A stretch of 64,000 nt of DNA, taken from the NCBI GenBank assembly GCA_022496805.1, contig CM040093.1:14176213-14240212 (forward strand), given 5' to 3'. Position 1 is the stretch's first letter. Each line of letters opens with the position of its first letter. This stretch comes from Pohlia nutans. Lineage: Eukaryota > Streptophyta > Bryopsida > Bryales > Mniaceae. The notes under the pieces were generated by a model. That model saw only the letters and a program-made list of their open reading frames with translations, was not told the origin of the DNA and searched no databases. The position numbers and the translations under genes are program-made. Of the stretch, positions 50,430-62,106 are shown in pieces.

Positions 50430-51016
50430 TTAACCCCTAAACGTACCAGGGTATCCCTGGAATTGACAATTTGAGAAAAATCATCATAAACTACTATTTA
50501 GAAGAATATTTTGGAATTGATATACAAATGAAAGTTCTAGATTTTGAATTTTGGATTCCATCCGTATGGTTTGATTCACTAATACTATCACCAATATTTA
50601 ATTATAAAATTTAAAAGTTAAAATTAAAAATTCCTTCTAAATTCGATTACGAAAAAAAATAAAAAAAAGTTTGAGTAAAATTTGTTGGAATGAATTTGAA
50701 ATGAGATACTCTTAAACATGATGATTCTTTGAAATTTTTGTGTTTCTTAAATCTATGACCTCATTTTCGCAATGCCACTTTTGAACTATAGTCAATGCAA
50801 TTTTGGCTTGGTCAACGACTTGACATACTTCTACATTTGTAACTTTAGAAAAACATGTAATCAAGTATGACTAAATCCAACTGTTAGATAAGACAACAAC
50901 TTGGTGAAGAATCTCCAAAAATTGAATGACTTTCATCCAAGCATTGATGAAAACGTAGGGTTGGTTTAAATATGTTAGTCGTCCAGTTTCTGGACGCTCT
51001 GATGTTTAGGGGTTAA
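50430..51016 (+). mobile_element. TTAA-family MITE, type A copy 3
   Basis: TTAA-CCCCTAAACGTACC to TGATGTTTAGGGG-TTAA, 587 bp. Nearly co-linear with 38,215-38,804. Confidence 0.93.
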
Positions 51017-51536
51017 ACTAAGGTAGAAGCACCAGAAACTGTTAGGTACCAATTGTGGTCACCTATAAAAGCACCCGTTTCAACTTCAGGAGTTCCCAAT
51101 CTAGATATCACAAGCATTAATTTTGAATACCTAGTTAGTAATCTGATTGGACTAGAAATGAAAGACAATCATTGGTACACCTACTAACATCAATAGTGGT
51201 CTATGCATATTAAGTTTGAAAATTTATAACAAAATCATACATTGCGAAAAAATTAATTAAAAATTGAGCTTGGTTATTAAACCCAAAGTTTTATGTGCTG
51301 CAATTTTTTATCATTGAAAATCAATGCTCCATGTAGGTTGAAATGCTTAAACTGACGGCAACTGTACCCCTTACCTTACCCGGATGATCCCAATTGTTGA
51401 CTTGGTTGATCCACTTTGGGCGTATGAGGTAGACAAATCAATTCCAGATGACCCCAATTGTCGAGCTGTTGTTTGCCACACTCTGTGAATGTAGGGTTGA
51501 TTGTCCTATTACCAACTACTTAAGCAATCTGACCTA

Positions 51537-53089
51537 TCATCAGGAATTTCCGACCCCACTGATTCTGCACTGATTCAGTGCGTTTATCGTTAAACACTGA
51601 TTCCGCACGTCATACGTGCATTTAGAAGTGTCGTTACGGTACGGAAGTGACATGCATTACTAGAGTGTCGATGCAGTGTCTTTTCAATGATTATCAAAAA
51701 AGTGTTGTTTCCGCACGAAAGTCGTGCTTGACGGAATCCGTGCGTTAATCGTGTATTTACATCACATGGCTGATAAGACACGGATAACGTGCGGTTTTAG
51801 TTAATGCGAATTCAGTATCGTATACGTATCATATTAATGCCATTTATTATATTCGTGCGATTTCAGTATCTATTATAATGCAAATTATTTTCGTACGACA
51901 TCCGTGTACAATATTTTAATATATTTTTGGAATCTTTTGGAATCTTTCGGAATCTTTCAAAATATTTTATATTATTTTGGATTATTTTGGAATATTCCAA
52001 GAATCTTCTTTAAATTATACTTCCGGTTTTATTTCCCAAAACATTTTTAGATCTTCATTTATAAAGTTTAGAAGCAATACACATTAAAATTTCAAAGAAA
52101 TGACATTTTATATTTTTAGAATTCAAATTTGATATTATTGGTTATCATTGTACTTTCCATCATAGGAGCAAAAAAGAAAATAGCTCACAACCACCACAAT
52201 TTTGGCAAAAAATAAATAAATTCAAAATATTATGAAAAAAATCCCAGATATAGAAAACGTCATGCATAATCTAGTGCAAAAAAAAGTTTTGGAAAAAAAG
52301 TTTTTTTCACATAGTTAAAAACATTCAAAGTCCGCTGAAAACAAAAAACAGCTCACAGCTGATCTGCCATCACGATTTTGGCAAAAATTTAAAAAATTCA
52401 AAAAATTATGAAAAAAATCTTAGATATAGAAAACGTCCTGCATAATCTAGTGCAAAAAAAAGTTTTGGAAAAAAAGTTTTTTTCACATAGTTAAAAACAT
52501 TCAAAGTCCGATGAAAATAAAAGTTTGATAATTACCACTGGAGTTCTATTCTATGCATGAAGAGTTTGAGGTGGCTTGGTGGTTAGGAACTTGGGTGGCA
52601 ACCGGGAGGTTGAGAGTTCAAATCCCACCGTTGGCGATAGAGCTTGGTTAGCTATGGTGGGCCCCACCGCATGTGCGGGCAATTTCCGTGTAGTTGAAGT
52701 GGGTAGTGAGGAAAGTAATTATTTTATATTATATTATATTTTTTAATAATATTATTTTGATCAAATTTAGATATAGAAAGAAAATAAAATTTAGATATGG
52801 AAAAAGATGATGTCGCACGAAAAACGCACTGAATCAGTGTAGTTTTAAAGACGATTAAAACACGACATTTGACGACTATAAAGAGTGCTGAATTCATACG
52901 TTTTCAATGGATGTATCAATCGTGTCGAATCAGTACTATATCCGCTTGTACGAACATCGTGTCATATCAGTGTAGTTGCGATGAATGACGCAACAATGCG
53001 GAATCAGTGCGAAAATCGTACGAACCCTTGAAATATCGGAAATCGCACTGAATCAGTGCAGAATCAGTGGGGTCCGAAATTCCTGATGA
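51537..53089. mobile_element. Nested 1.55-kb TIR element (TCATCAGGAATTTC ends)
   Basis: TCATCAGGAATTTC followed by CGACCCCACTGATTCTGCAC is mirrored at the right end (GTGGGGTC, GAAATTCCTGATGA). TA at 51,535-51,536 and 53,090-53,091 fits a TA target duplication. The interior has a tandem pair of about 165 bp (from about 52,190 and 52,365, sharing GCATAATCTAGTGC) and a SINE. No transposase frame. Confidence 0.8.
52563..52745 (+). mobile_element. tRNA-derived SINE
   Basis: GGTGGCTTGGTGGTTAGGA (A-box-like, about 52,570-52,588) and GAGAGTTCAAATCCCACC (B-box-like, 52,612-52,629) sit about 40 bp apart, as in a tRNA-type pol III promoter. They are followed by a non-tRNA body and an A/T-rich tail with TTATATTATAT. 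Plant SINEs have this layout. Exact ends and target duplication are not determined. Confidence 0.7.
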
Positions 53090-53334
53090 TATCCGGAAAA
53101 AATTATGACCACGTTCGAAATAGGATTTCATGAGGATTGCAAAAAATTGCAACTTATAAGAATAAGTATTTGAATAAGTACAAATTTTCAAAGTGAAAGT
53201 CATAGGTTTACCTAAAACCGATCACATGCTCTAATGTACAAATGAGGTACATCTTCCCTTTGAAAATCTAGAAATTAGGCAAGAATTAGGGTGGTTGGTT
53301 TTGGGTACCTGGTTGGTAATAGGACAATCAACCC

Positions 53335-56300
53335 TACTACAAAGCAATGTACTTGATACGCGTCTTTATGTAGTTTTACAATTGACAAAGTAGGTAGAAA
53401 TAATGTAAATTAAACAGTCATAAAATTTGATCAGGAAAGATGAAGCCGATCATTATCATTATCATTATTTTATTATTATTAATTTTTTTTTCCTTCCACC
53501 GTAGGAACACACCATGCAGGCAATGGAGGGTGGTCCCTTCACATACAAACTATTGTGATTGTGCCATGACACTAGTGTCTGGCTTCAAGAAGCCAAAAAA
53601 AAATCCCTACCAGTCAACATGGAGCAACCAGATGCAAGTAATGTAATGGATGAACTGTTTGAAAAACTGACAAAATTCGAGTGATGGCCTCCAACGTGCA
53701 GTGCCATTGTTGTTCCAAGAATTCTACAACAAGACCAAACTCTCTCACACAATTGCTAATCGAGAAGGAAAGATTCAGAAAAGAGGACAACAACTGCGGA
53801 TGGTCATATGGATGTCAGGTGGAATCTTCTAGAACTTTCAGTTCAATTATTCACATCGCAAATGCAAGTTCATTTCTGTGATGTGCTCTTTGAGTAAATC
53901 ACAATCCTATTTTCATTTTCTTCATTCTAACTCGTGTTGAGGAAGTTATGACCTCCCAAAGATTCAAGGTAGCATTTCTGATTCTCTATCCCTTATTGAG
54001 CCATAACTTTCATGTTCATTCTTTGCTCTTCATGAGCTTTAGCAATCTAGAGAGCTCTTCTCCTTAGCTTTTCAACTACATATAACATGCCCTCCTTTGT
54101 TGAAGATATCGTTGAGAACTTTGAGTCTCATCTTCAATTTCAATTATTTGTTCTACAAATGCTATCAACTTTGGGGAGCCATGACTTTTGATTCAAAACT
54201 CCAATCCTCACATTTTTTTAAGTCACAAGTGTGTGTTCTCATAAGGTTTCCAACCTTATATGATTTTGTCCTATACAAAATATTATCGTGTGATGTTCAT
54301 TTAGGACACCTCTATATTTACCCACCTTATATCTCGCAAGACCTGGGACATCAATCTTCAATCCCCTTGCTCACTAACATGTGTGAGCGTCTTTTTAAAA
54401 GAGATGTGACATAAGGTACACCAACCTATTACCACCATGTTTCCAATTCTGTCTTTACATACCGACGGTAGACATTTTGGTTGAAATGTACACCAAAACA
54501 CGAGGGTGGAATTGGAAACATCGTGGTAATAGGTTGATGTACTTTATGAGCTTTGCCCTCCCTCATAATAGTGGAGCAACTGCTCAATCCATTCAAAACT
54601 TCTGCTTGATACAATTCTACAAAAATAATTCATCTCTTTGACCTTAAGTTTCTTTATTTCAAAACAAATGGATATGTTTGAAATAACTCTTGAATATGAT
54701 TGAAACAATTATTGGATACAATTTACCCTCCATATAATGATACTCCATAAAATGACAACATTATTGTTTCAAGCAATACACATGTAACAAGTCATTTTTG
54801 TGACTAATTCATGCCTGCCACCTTGAGGTAGGACTTTCCAAACATGTCATAATAGAGAAGGACAACTGTATGTTTGAAATAACTCTTGGATACGTTTCTA
54901 AAAGCTAGCTTTTACTCGTCAATATCTTCTTGAGAACCAGACCCAAAATGATCGTATGGGTACAATATTGGCTCCCACTCTTTGGCACTTATCAACCAGG
55001 TTGAGTAAATTTAACCCGAAGTGCCTAGACTTTGAACTCATGACTGTACAATGGGATCTACGTACTGTCATTGACATTTATACTTCCCATTGTATGCTTC
55101 CCATTGAATGGGAAGCATTGACATTTATGCTTCCCGTTGACATTTTATTCTTCCCATTGAATGAGCATGAAATTTTGAATACAACATTGCAACTTCATGA
55201 ACAACATATGTGCAAAATTTGGTACCATGAAGATAAAGGGAAAAATAATAAATAAATATTAAAAAAAATTAACTTTAATATATAAAAATTCATAACATTT
55301 ACATAAATGCTTTTTATAATACGAAATTTGGGTACAAGGTAGAAGTTGTGATGCTGAACAATATAGTTCATTTCAAATATGAAATAGAGAACTAGCCTAG
55401 AGGGGTGTATAGATGATATAAGTTTTTTGATGCAATTTCAATATACCAAATATAAACAACTTTGACACGATGTTTTCACTACAAAATGACTACTTTAAAA
55501 AACCAATCACACCACATGAAAGCTATTTGAGTTATTTAGATGACAACACAACTATCCGCACTATGAAGTTCAAATTCATACAATAATTTCAATTTTTCAT
55601 TCAACAATCTATTATTTAGTACTACCACCATTTGCTTTTATTACGGCTTGCATTCTTGCAGGCATGTAGAAATGTGGGATTGCAGATGTTGTACACTCAC
55701 TTTGTTGCGTAGTCGCAACATTATTTCTACCATTCCTTCTCTATTTATTGGTTTAGACTCACGCTGCAATAAGTCCTTCACCACACATCTTCAATTGGGC
55801 TTGGGTTAGGTGATTTTGCTAGCCATATCATATAATATGCCATAATTTTGTCTCCACTACCTTAGTAGAGTACTACGGTAGAGGAGTACAAACAATTTTT
55901 AGTAAAAAACAAACACAATTGAAAAATAACTCGTTATTGACAAATGGAGGTTACACACTTTATTTCAACCTCTTGCACCACTCTATGAGTGTTGCACATT
56001 GTCTACGGACCTGGAGTGGGCACTGGCAAAAATTTAGAAATAGTGTACGGGAAAAATATATGGTATTTTATATTCATTCAAGCATTTTTTTTGAAAAAGC
56101 ATTAGAAATAAAGAAGGGTTTGGACAATCTAAAAAATGATTTATAAAATATATTAGCCCCATTTCATATATACGGTACCCTAAAATAGAAAGTTTTTAGA
56201 TTTTAAAAGAACCATAGGGTATTAAAATGCTCATATTTAATTCTTTTTCTAATTAAAGGGTATGGAAAAAAAACATAAATTTTAATATAATATCCCACAC

Positions 56301-56757
56301 TAAAATACATACTGGTCACACGTGTATACACAAATTAGTAGTAAGTGCCTACCCCGAGCCTAGGGATTGTAAACTACATAGGAATAACCCCACTTCATTG
56401 TCAAGGTCTAATAAGGCTTTATTGCAATGCTATATTTGGTCACAACTTTAGTACACTCTATGATGACTTTTGACCCCCTTTTCAAAAGTAGAGCTTTACT
56501 CTTTCTTCCACATTATTTTAATAATGTGGTTTGAAGACCACTCTTAGTGCTCTCTTGCAAAACCAGTTTTGTGGAAATTGATATCCTGAGTGAGCAATAT
56601 TGATTCAAAGTGCCAGTTACAATCAGTGAACTAAGGCTTGAAACACACAGATTACACTCACTTGTTAGACTCTAGTGTACATTGCAATAAATAGACATCA
56701 TATAACCTGTAGAAAGAGCTGTCAGGACTAAATTTCCCTCTTGAAGAAACAGACAAC
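53335..56757. other. Intergenic; one small foldback element
   Basis: 54,414-54,547 is a 134-bp foldback with ends near GTACACCAACCTATTACCAC. A short local repeat of TTCCCATTGAATG-type motifs lies at 55,080-55,165. Open frames at 53.4-53.9 and 54.1-54.4 kb are unassigned. No gene was recognised. Confidence 0.45.
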
Positions 56758-56929
56758 CGTAACATTCAATAGCTTGCAATGGCTCTGCCTGACCCCACAA
56801 GAGAATGTGCAGCATATTCCACACCCAACATGACCTTCATCAATAGCTAATTGGACAAGTGGAGTCCCAAGATGATGAGCAGAGTGCATGAAGGAAAGGC
56901 AGAGCACATGAAGGCTACTGAATGTTATG
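56758..56929. mobile_element. CATAACATTC-ended MITE next to the PSA3 stop codon
   Basis: CGTAACATTCAATAGC on the left, GGCTACTGAATGTTATG on the right. The right end is 3 nt from the PSA3 stop codon (56,933-56,935), so the MITE must supply part of the PSA3 3' UTR. Confidence 0.8.
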
Positions 56930-56932
56930 TCT

Positions 56933-59900
56933 TTATGCAGCGTTTGCCTTGTCCTCTACAAGCTCCTCTTCAGCATCCAACTCTTCAGTGTCATCATCTA
57001 AATTGGATTCGTCGTCGTCGTCACCTACCCGGGAGGTCACCATTCTATCAATCTCTGATGCATCCGCAGTGGGGAACACAGTTGTCAAAATGGTGGTGAG
57101 CAAAGGAACATCTTCTTCGTCCAGAAATGAGGCACCCACGCAGCACTTCATGATGGCGTCCAGCGCTTTCTCTGCTCTGGCTTCAATGGGTACATTGATA
57201 GCAGGTGACTTTGCGTTCGACCGTCTCTGTTTGCACATCCATGAAAATGTCATTTTAATGGAACTTTTGCTCAAGCTATTCCCCTCACAACCATAAGCAG
57301 GGGTCATTTCCTCCCTGATGATGTGGAGAACGCCAAAGTAACAAGTCACAGCAAAGAACTAAAGTAGCTAATACTCCCTCTGTCCCATATTACTTAGCAC
57401 TTCTGGATTGAAGAAGGATCTATTGCAAAATCTACTGAATTTTTCTATATCCGATGTACTATGTGTGTATATGTGTATAGAGTCACACCAAGAGCACGTT
57501 CTTTGAGACTGCAACATGCAAGAATTTAGAGACTTTCAGAGTTGATTATTCAAACAACACATTGCTCATAGCGCACAAACTACTTTAAATTAAACCATGC
57601 ATCAGTAAACTTGGGGCAGATAAATGTAGTGTGGTTTTCATGTGAAAATCATGCAGCATCATCCTGACATGGATCTCATGCAAAGCTCATGCACTTTGTA
57701 ACATGAGGTTCTATGTTGTACTGGCAAGCACAAAGTATTTTTTTATTTTTATTGACACAAAGGAGCTAAGCACTAATTATTTTGATGATTTGTGTCGTAT
57801 TAACATAGAAATCATGCCATCATTCTAATGTAAACTCTGGCAACCATAAATCTCGTGTGATTTCAGTGTCAAGGTCCATGCCAGTTCTAATGTCCAGGTC
57901 CATGCTAGTTTCATACCATTTTCACATCAGAATGATGCCCCCTATTTTTACTTTAGTGAACCTAAGCTCTTTGAAATCCTTTCAAGAGTTCGTTTTTTCC
58001 ATTTGTAAAAGATACTCAGGGTCAAAATTTGGACATGTTTTTTTTATCAACCCTCGAGGAAGCTGATTTTGACCTTCAATATCTTGCTCATAACGAAACA
58101 AACAAACACCCTATCTTGGAGTGCATCTTGAGAGGATTTCAACGATACTAGGCTTATCTTCTACCTCCAAGCGGTTTGTGCCCTACAAACATTTGGAAAT
58201 TGGTATCATCTAAATTGGGACACAAAGTGCAAAGTAATCATGGGACAGAGGGAGTAAGAATCTGCACCAAGAATTATATGAAATGTATTTACCTTTTGGG
58301 CATCGTCCATGAGCAGTTCCAAGTTTTCAGTCTCGTATTGGATGTCGTAGGAGCAACGCAGGCGTGCAGCTGACATTAAAAGGTCATCAGTTTTGAGCAG
58401 CCCTGCACCGACAGCTGCTGCCCAGCACCATAACAACACGTACTGCGGTTTGGCAACCTGCAAACATGAAATTTCATGCTTAGAAATGGTCAAAATGGTC
58501 CATAACGTTCTTTAGAGGCCCACTGTTGCACCTCCGAATCTCAAGCATTTGTCGGGGATTGGAGGAATCGCAAAGCATTTTCTTTGACTTTAGCTGGGCC
58601 AAGCAACGAGGGTTGGAGAGTTGAATTATTTTATTTGCAGTTTCTCTACAATGTAAAGGGTATGGTCCAGCACGGGCTTAAGAATGTTATGTCGCTTCTA
58701 TATCTACAAGAGTTGAAATAAATGAATTAGGAAACTTCAAGGAAGATAACAATGTAACAATAGAAAGAAGAAATCATACCCTACATATGTGAACAATAGA
58801 GTTATCTTTTGAACCCTACTTTGATTTTTAAATTTCAGACATCAAAGTTTCAATAAACATGAATCGATAAGAAACTAAGATTTCATGCACACGGTTCAAA
58901 ACTTTTTCAGTTAAAGAATAACTCTAATATATGCACATTTTTTATATGAACATAATAGAATGTGATAATGAGAGTACAGAGTGAGAGTTTTGAATTGGGT
59001 TTGATCGTTCCCTAAGGTTCGGTGCGAACAGAGAATGTGATAATAGAAGGGAGATATTAAAGAGGTCTGGATGGATTTATAGCCATGAAATATACTGTAA
59101 CTTGGGCTCATGTTTATTGAGTAGGTTCTTTCTTCACTGATTCCAGTGATATAAAATTTGATCCCATCTAAATTATATTTTTTACAACATGATCAATTGA
59201 ATTTGTCATTCTTTTAGTCCTTAGGAGTTAACACAGAGCACCCTTCGCCATTCAGAAAATAAATACATCATCCCGCTCAATTGAATCCAGTGAAAATGTT
59301 TTGTGAAAATTTTAACCAAGTGCTTAAAAAATTAAAAAAATTGATGCAAATTTTTATTCATTTTTGAGGGAATTAGCCACTACTTTTTACTTCTCCCAAT
59401 ATGGTGAAATTAGCCAAATTTATAATATATAGTAATGCATTAAGGAATCTAAAATATTTCACCATCAAATCTCCACCATCTATGGCAATTTTGCTAAAGA
59501 GGCTGAAATTCCTCACCTTCACTGCGATTGAATCCCCGAAACCCTAAAAGAAAACGCAAAAACCCTAAACACTTTTCCATGCCTGAAAACGAAACTCTCC
59601 AAACACCGCACGAGAGATTCTCTGTTGCAGTCAAACAATCCGTCTCCATTTCGCATCGATGCCCGCAGCTTGTTCGATCGTGTCAGTTTCCGGTTATTCC
59701 TGCGCCAGATTTGACGTTTTTTGGGAACGATTTGGTGCTGTTTGACCCGTTTTGAATCCACCCACTGTAGCGATTACTCGAAATGGTTCGATGAAAACAA
59801 ATGACTCAAGAACGAGAAACCAGATGTTGATCAATTTTTACAAAAAAGCGGGGAGTATCGTGTAAGAACTTACTGGGCCATGTCGTTCCTGGAACTCGTA

Positions 59901-60251
59901 GAAAGCTTTGGAGGCTTCATACGACCACTTCTTCTCCACGCGGCGGCAAAACTCCACGGGTTGGATGCGGTCATCGCCCACGCCGCCCTCGTCGCTGAGC
60001 ATGCGCGACAGCAATCCCACCACGGGCAAGCTCCCCTGCAATCGGCTGAAGAATTGCGCCACGGGGTTGGACTCACGTTCCAAGTACGCCGTGACACACA
60101 CCAGAGCTCTGTTCTTCACTCGTCCACATCCACAGCCCTGTTGCTGTTGTTGGAATCGAGCGCTGGATCCCCAGAAGGGCGACGAGGGGGGTTGTTTGTG
60201 GAGCGTGGCGAAGGATGAGGCTGACATGGTGGCCTCCATCGCCATCGCCAT
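56933..60251 (-). CDS. PSA3: Photosystem I assembly factor PSA3 (PDE329) homologue
   Basis: Three exons on the minus strand (60,251-59,874; 58,457-58,293; 57,226-56,933), phase-0 GT-AG introns, 278 aa. The first 50 or so residues are Ser/Gln/basic-rich and look like a plastid transit peptide. Then come SLPVVGLLSRMLSDEGGVG (74-92), KAFYEFQERHG, PQYVLLWCWAAAVGAGLL (130-147), INVPIEARAEKALDAIMKCC and FPTADASEIDRMV. This order matches the plant protein known as PSA3/PDE329, a stromal-side thylakoid protein needed to assemble photosystem I with PYG7. The match is from memory of the family, not a search. The C-terminus is strongly acidic (DDDDES..DDDTEELDAEEE). Intron 2 is mostly a Stowaway-like element, and intron 1 holds a dispersed repeat and a partial TTAA-family element. 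Confidence 0.85.
57374..58254. mobile_element. Stowaway-like element filling PSA3 intron 2
   Basis: CTCCCTCTGTCCCATATTAC on the left and TCATGGGACAGAGGGAG on the right, with TA at 57,372-57,373 and 58,255-58,256. These are textbook Stowaway (Tc1/mariner) ends. 881 of the intron's 1066 bp belong to it. No transposase frame. Confidence 0.92.
59130..59231 (+). mobile_element. TTAA-family MITE, type F right half
   Basis: GATATAAAATTTGATCCCAT to TAGTCCTTAGGAG-TTAA follows the right half of the type-F element at 37,980-38,218. The left half is lost. Inside PSA3 intron 1. Confidence 0.65.
59288..59522. repeat. Dispersed repeat, inverted copy of 11,697-11,960
   Basis: See the partner: the same blocks in reverse complement, lying in PSA3 intron 1. 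Confidence 0.7.
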
Positions 60252-60373
60252 TGATCTCCAGAGCTCCGAAGAATTGCAGCTGCTGCACCGACAGTGAGTG
60301 AGTCCCTTCGACAGGATTACTATCCACTGTGGATCCGTCAGCGTTTCTAAAACTGGCTGAAATTAGCTGAGAT

Positions 60374-60690
60374 CATAACATTCAGTAGCCTTCCAAGAGG
60401 CTGCCTTTTAGTTTCATCCACCTTTGTTTATGGAGTGACCAGTGATTTGTAATTGAATAGACTATTGAATCAAATAAACAATTACAAAACACTGTTGAAT
60501 TGTGATTGAGTGAGTGCTTTTGATTACTGCTCACCATGGTTGATTGCTCTTGCTTAATGCCACCTGCCCCCATAGCTACTGATGTGATGTGGAATTTCCC
60601 ACATCATTTCATTGGGGGGATGAAATAATGTGGGATATTCCACATCATTCTGTTGGTAGGCAGCAGTCACAGAGGCTACTGAATGTTATG
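60374..60690. mobile_element. CATAACATTC-ended MITE upstream of PSA3
   Basis: CATAACATTCAGTAGCC and GGCTACTGAATGTTATG bound 317 bp. It starts 123 bp upstream of the PSA3 start codon, so within the promoter or 5' UTR. It contains two ATGTGG..ATTCCACAT-type palindromes. Confidence 0.88.
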
Positions 60691-61265
60691 ATACTAAAAA
60701 CAAAATACTATGTGCCTCAAGTACAGTGTGAATAGGGGGTTGTAATTTGGGACATTTCGCAAATGTACGCATGAGTAAGAATCGTGGATGAAATCATTGC
60801 GATGTGGCTGCATGGGATGAGCATATCGGCATCCATATGACTTACGATGAAGAGTGTGGCTGCGATTTCAATCGCTTAGATGTGGCGAGGCTGTTGCATT
60901 TGGACCGTCTACGTAGCAAATCCTAACCGGTCCCCATCAGGTCCAGCCTCCTCACGGCCTTGTTCCATTCACAAGTTGCGCTTCCATTTGTCTACCCCAT
61001 TAGCATCCAGCGCTTCTATTTGTTTTTTTTTGTTTTTTTTGTTTTTTTGTAATAATTTGACCAAACAATGTGGTCCAATGTAATGCAAAAATCCCATAGC
61101 ACAAGAGTGTTGGCCGATCTCGTACTATTGTACAATTGATGTTACTACTTGTTCTCTGTTGTGGGATTTGGACAGTGGGCAGTTGGGCACCTTGCTTTGC
61201 GATTCGGTTTTCCTTGTTGGCTCCCTCGATTTGTTGTTGTTTTGAGGGACGTAGAGAATTAGGCA
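60691..61265. other. Intergenic, no feature recognised
   Basis: A T-run with interspersed G at 61,019-61,048. No gene seen. Confidence 0.4.
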
Positions 61266-61923
61266 ATGGCGTTGCCATTCAAATTGATGGAGAACTTCCG
61301 CGTTCGGTACTTTGGCTCCAACCACAATGTCAATGGCATTGGGAAGTACCTGCCGCCTACCTCGCCAGTTGAGACTTTAGATCCGGCAATTGTACCCAGA
61401 TGTTTTATTACGCATGTCTCTAAAACTCGTACCGAGGACTCTGTGACACCAACGTGTCAGCCGGAAGGGTGCTATGCGTCCAAGCCTTTTGTGGAGTCTG
61501 GTAAAGATCTTAGCGATGGCAATGGCGACCAAATTGTACATGAATCTCCATTGGTGAAGAAGAAGAGGAGGGACTTGAGTAAGAAGAGAGGCGGTTCGGT
61601 GAAGAAGAGGAAGACCCCTGATCCCACGAGAATGTGACAGGAATTGTGGTCGGTCAAATACACTTGGGATGAAAGGAGACTTCGTCAACAGGATCCTCGT
61701 GGCTGTGATCTGCACAATTTGTACTGATGTTGAAGGACGGAAGAAGAACATCGTGCCAAAGAATGATTACCTCATCGAGCATCAAGAGAAGAGAACGTGC
61801 ATTGTTGATAGGCATTCGAAGCCTAATCTGAATTTTGGTAACACTTGCACTGTTGAGAACTGCCACCACTTGCAAAATTGCAAGATTTGGACAAGTCGGA
61901 AGTTGATCAGTGGCGGTTGCTAA
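61266..61923 (+). pseudogene. hAT-like transposase N-terminal relic
   Basis: A basic N-terminal piece (to 61,637, with KKKRRDLSKKRGG) is followed in another frame by CTICTDVEGRKKNIVPKNDY (from about 61,714). That segment resembles the zinc-finger start of the hAT relic at 32,470 (KCRIFSNVEGCKKLLVPKIN): Cys-x2-Cys, then VEG.KK..VPK, and a following His. A frameshift separates the pieces. Nothing after 61,923 continues the hAT protein. Confidence 0.5.
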
Positions 61924-62106
61924 TTTGGTGATGGTAGGTTTAGTTCCGAACATTAAAAGTGGATTTTAGTTGGTGATAATCATTAGATCGAGGGATATTA
62001 AAAATGTTGTGGCTTAGAAAAGAAAAACAAAGCATTGAAAAAAAATTAGTGTTCTCAATAAAAATGCCCAAAAATCAAATTTATGTATTGTACATACACC
62101 ACGTGG

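Larger units (their letters stand above)
51495..53334. mobile_element. TIR element (GGTTGATTGTCCTA ends), copy 2, with nested insert
   Basis: GGTTGATTGTCCTATTACCA and the complement of GGTAATAGGACAATCAACC. The first 40 and last 240 bp match the copy at 14,577-15,062. The middle is occupied by a second element at 51,537-53,089. Confidence 0.82.

Noticed and set aside
59521..59570. AAACCCTAAA motifs as an internal telomere tract
   Set aside because: Only two or three scattered occurrences in different spacing; not a tandem telomere array.
59519..59761. Basic frames on both strands in PSA3 intron 1
   Set aside because: Between good exons of PSA3 and not similar to any family; the AAACCCTAAA-type runs explain the open frames.
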